Assembly (NCBI GenBank): GCA_026770025.1
Contig: JAMXDE010000037.1
Span: forward strand, 558,001-622,000
Length of the DNA: 64,000 nt
Source of the DNA: Craspedostauros australis
Lineage: Eukaryota > Bacillariophyta > Bacillariophyceae > Mastogloiales > Achnanthaceae
Direction of reading: 5' to 3'
Shown here: positions 62,005-64,000 of the stretch, in pieces
How the letters are laid out: each line of letters begins with the position of its first letter
How positions within the stretch are numbered: the first letter of the stretch is position 1
The notes under the pieces: model-generated
What the model was told of the DNA's origin: nothing
Databases searched by the model: none
The model's input: only the letters and a program-made list of their open reading frames with translations
Made by a program: the position numbers and the translations under genes

Positions 62005-64000
62005 ATGACCGACCCACCCAATCTCTCCTCGCTTCTTGCGTCTGAAGCCTCCGCCTTCGCCAGTATGCCTCCGGCTGAGTCCGGGCCCGGGATTCCAGTA
62101 GAGACGGTATCCTCGGTGGCCAGCGGATCCGCCCGCTCTGGCGACATGGGCAGCGACACTCTCCTCGACCAAGTCGGGATCGGGATGGCCATCGGGCACG
62201 TCGTGGCTGACGACCGCATCTGCCTGGTCCGCCTCTCCTCCAAGTCGGAGGACGGCCACACTCTACTCTGCGCTAACTTGGCCAGCGAGTGCCGCCGCAG
62301 CAACCACCATGCCCTTTGCCGCGATCCTGACCGCCGTGGACTTTCGGGAGTGTACCAATGCCTCGACACAACCACGTTCGGCGGAGCACCCCGACGCGAT
62401 CTCATCGAGAGCAGCTACCAGAGCCGCGCCGCATACGACTCTACTCGGGCCGCCGCGCTCCGCGATCTCGAGGCTGTCGGCAAGATGGATATCACGGATG
62501 CCGCTGCCCGCAACGACAGCGACTCCAAAAGCGTCGGAGTGGTCGGATTCGACCTTGACACCAAGCCAGCAGGACGACCCGGTATCGATGTACAGCCGAC
62601 GCCACCCGTCCGCATCAAGACCAACCCCGCGGGCCTGCCACCGGCCACCCAGCCACTGGCATCCGGTCGCACACCCCTGGTCCCATTGATGCGCCCCGTC
62701 CCGGTCGTCTCCCGTCCAGTCCTCTCCTCCCAGCACGGAACGCACTACTCTCCTCCTGCTCTGGCCACCACCGCAGCTGACGAACTCATGCATGTGGTGC
62801 GCCATCAGGCATCCCTCAACCGTGAAGCGATGGAGCTCCACCAACGCAAGTCAGAGGAGACCACGCAAGCAATGTTGCGGGCACTGGCGAATCAGCAGGC
62901 GCAAATCACGCAACTGCTCCAACATGGCCGTCCCTCCCCGAGTCTCGCTCCCGCACCTGCCCCAACCACGGACACTGAGTGGTATGTGGCGATCGACGGA
63001 CGACGCCCTGGGGTATACACCTCGGCGGCTGAGGCCATCGCTCAAGCAGGCACCGGAAGCACTGCCCGAGTTCTTCGGTGTGCTTCCTTTGCCGAAGCCG
63101 ATGCCTACCTCCGTGCTTCAGCGACAACCGCGCCCACCTACAACCAACCGACGTCACACGGCCGCCCACACCCGGCAGAAGCGACACACCCAGGCAACAC
63201 ACCCGCCGAGTCCCAAGCGGCGACGGCCCCTCTCCCAGATCGGACCCCATCTGGCTCCACCAGTATGGGTATCGAACAGTTCCTGGGCGAAGACTCGTCC
63301 AAGGGCGACAAGAAACAGATCTTCGGCGAGGCCATCGACAACGAACGACGCATGCTCAAACACCTTGCCCCGCCACACGCCAGCCAAGAGATCCAGACTG
63401 AACTCGCCAAAGCCGCCATCGACGTCACCAGCCAACCAGGTAAGGTCACTGATGAACGCACATCCATCGAAGAACTCGCCTCCGCCTTCGGAGACATCCG
63501 CAACCAAACCGCTCGATCTGCCGGTCTCATCGCCACCGACTCTAACTGGCGCACCAAGACCCGTCACGCTCTCGGCCGCATCAAGACCTCCGAAGACCTC
63601 AGCGAACTCGCGGGTGACTTCAACAGCATCCGCGACGACGTGATGACCCGCTATCTCAATGATGTGGGTCACATTCTCCGCCACGGCTGCTACACCGACG
63701 AGCAAATCACTCTCTACCAGCAAGGCGGAGGATGGGTCGCCGTCCTCAAGCTGTTCTTGACGTACTATCACGAACTCCTCCTCAAACTCCAAGAGGAAGC
63801 CTTCAAGACAGCCAACGGATGGGAAGACTCTGCCGAGGTATACCTCGAGCACTACGCCAAGGCTCTCTTCGACGCACGCAACTTCGCGTCCTCCCGCAAT
63901 CTCATGATCTTTCGCACGTACATCATCGTACGCGAAGGAGCACGAGGCGGCTGGTGCAACCTGAAGGTCCTGGAGAAATTCCAGCAGCGCGCAATCGGCA
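62005..64000 (+). CDS. Gag-like protein with an RNase H1-type hybrid-binding domain, runs off right edge
   Basis: Open for 665 codons from ATG 62005 with no stop before the window ends, so the protein is longer. The first 300 residues are Pro/Ala/Ser-rich with a helical, Gln-rich stretch near 255-310. Residues about 325-371 (EWYVAIDGRRPGVYTSAAEA, then CASFAEADAYL) match the short domain at the N-terminus of RNase H1 and in viroplasmin-like proteins, which holds RNA-DNA hybrids. The part from about 425 on is helical and may be a capsid-like region (TRYLNDVGHILRHGCY). Codons are strongly C-ended, unlike the adjacent AT-richer spacer. Most likely the first protein of a retroelement. A host RNase H1 is unlikely because no catalytic domain is seen. 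Confidence 0.65.
   Translation, partial: MTDPPNLSSLLASEASAFASMPPAESGPGIPVETVSSVASGSARSGDMGSDTLLDQVGIGMAIGHVVADDRICLVRLSSKSEDGHTLLCANLASECRRSNHHALCRDPDRRGLSGVYQCLDTTTFGGAPRRDLIESSYQSRAAYDSTRAAALRDLEAVGKMDITDAAARNDSDSKSVGVVGFDLDTKPAGRPGIDVQPTPPVRIKTNPAGLPPATQPLASGRTPLVPLMRPVPVVSRPVLSSQHGTHYSPPALATTAADELMHVVRHQASLNREAMELHQRKSEETTQAMLRALANQQAQITQLLQHGRPSPSLAPAPAPTTDTEWYVAIDGRRPGVYTSAAEAIAQAGTGSTARVLRCASFAEADAYLRASATTAPTYNQPTSHGRPHPAEATHPGNTPAESQAATAPLPDRTPSGSTSMGIEQFLGEDSSKGDKKQIFGEAIDNERRMLKHLAPPHASQEIQTELAKAAIDVTSQPGKVTDERTSIEELASAFGDIRNQTARSAGLIATDSNWRTKTRHALGRIKTSEDLSELAGDFNSIRDDVMTRYLNDVGHILRHGCYTDEQITLYQQGGGWVAVLKLFLTYYHELLLKLQEEAFKTANGWEDSAEVYLEHYAKALFDARNFASSRNLMIFRTYIIVREGARGGWCNLKVLEKFQQRAIG

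Overview
The window is nuclear DNA of a eukaryote. It has long intergenic stretches full of simple repeats, mostly intronless genes, a few short GT-AG introns (about 100-350 bases), Golgi and endomembrane proteins, and DDE and reverse-transcribing mobile elements. Several traits point to a diatom or a related stramenopile. There are two Zn2-C6 regulators with a shared HFGL-type downstream domain. A glutaredoxin-like protein has a signal peptide ending in Ala-Phe, like the bipartite plastid targeting of secondary-plastid algae. The retroelement RNase H proteins also fit. This assignment is inference (about 60 percent) because no marker RNA gene is present.

Layout. Positions 1-6200 hold two copies of a leucine-rich repeat-like gene with duplicated flanks, separated by a decayed FAD monooxygenase. 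Then come a two-exon 3-ketodihydrosphingosine reductase (6230-7581) and a Golgi-type sulfotransferase (8210-9733). A gene-poor stretch follows with one disordered protein (12751-13821). A 6-kb candidate DDE transposon lies at 15224-21267. It has matching terminal inverted repeats, a spliced transposase, a divergent spliced partner gene and a central array of GTCGG boxes.

From 22 to 36 kb is a denser housekeeping block: a disordered protein, a membrane-anchored endonuclease/exonuclease/phosphatase, a Zn2-C6 regulator, a Mn-type cation diffusion facilitator, RIO2 kinase with a large insertion, the tRNA m1A58 methyltransferase TRM61, and a two-exon globin that is only visible after splicing. At 38103-40169 a 5'-truncated retroelement carries RNase H, a 3' hairpin, a TTA tail and a 19-bp target-site duplication. 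After that come a Ser/Pro-rich protein, a PhoD-type phosphatase, an unusual glutaredoxin, a two-exon Na+/H+ exchanger, the second Zn2-C6 regulator, a disordered protein, a secreted SET-like protein, and an inverted third copy of the LRR gene with its upstream region. The right edge (62005-64000) is an open reading frame running off the window, with a gag-like layout and an RNase H1-type hybrid-binding domain.

The genes do not form one pathway. RIO2 and TRM61 serve ribosome and tRNA maturation. The cation facilitator, exchanger, reductase, sulfotransferase and PhoD protein belong to the endomembrane system. About a fifth of the window is mobile or recently duplicated DNA. No tRNA, rRNA or CRISPR array was found.
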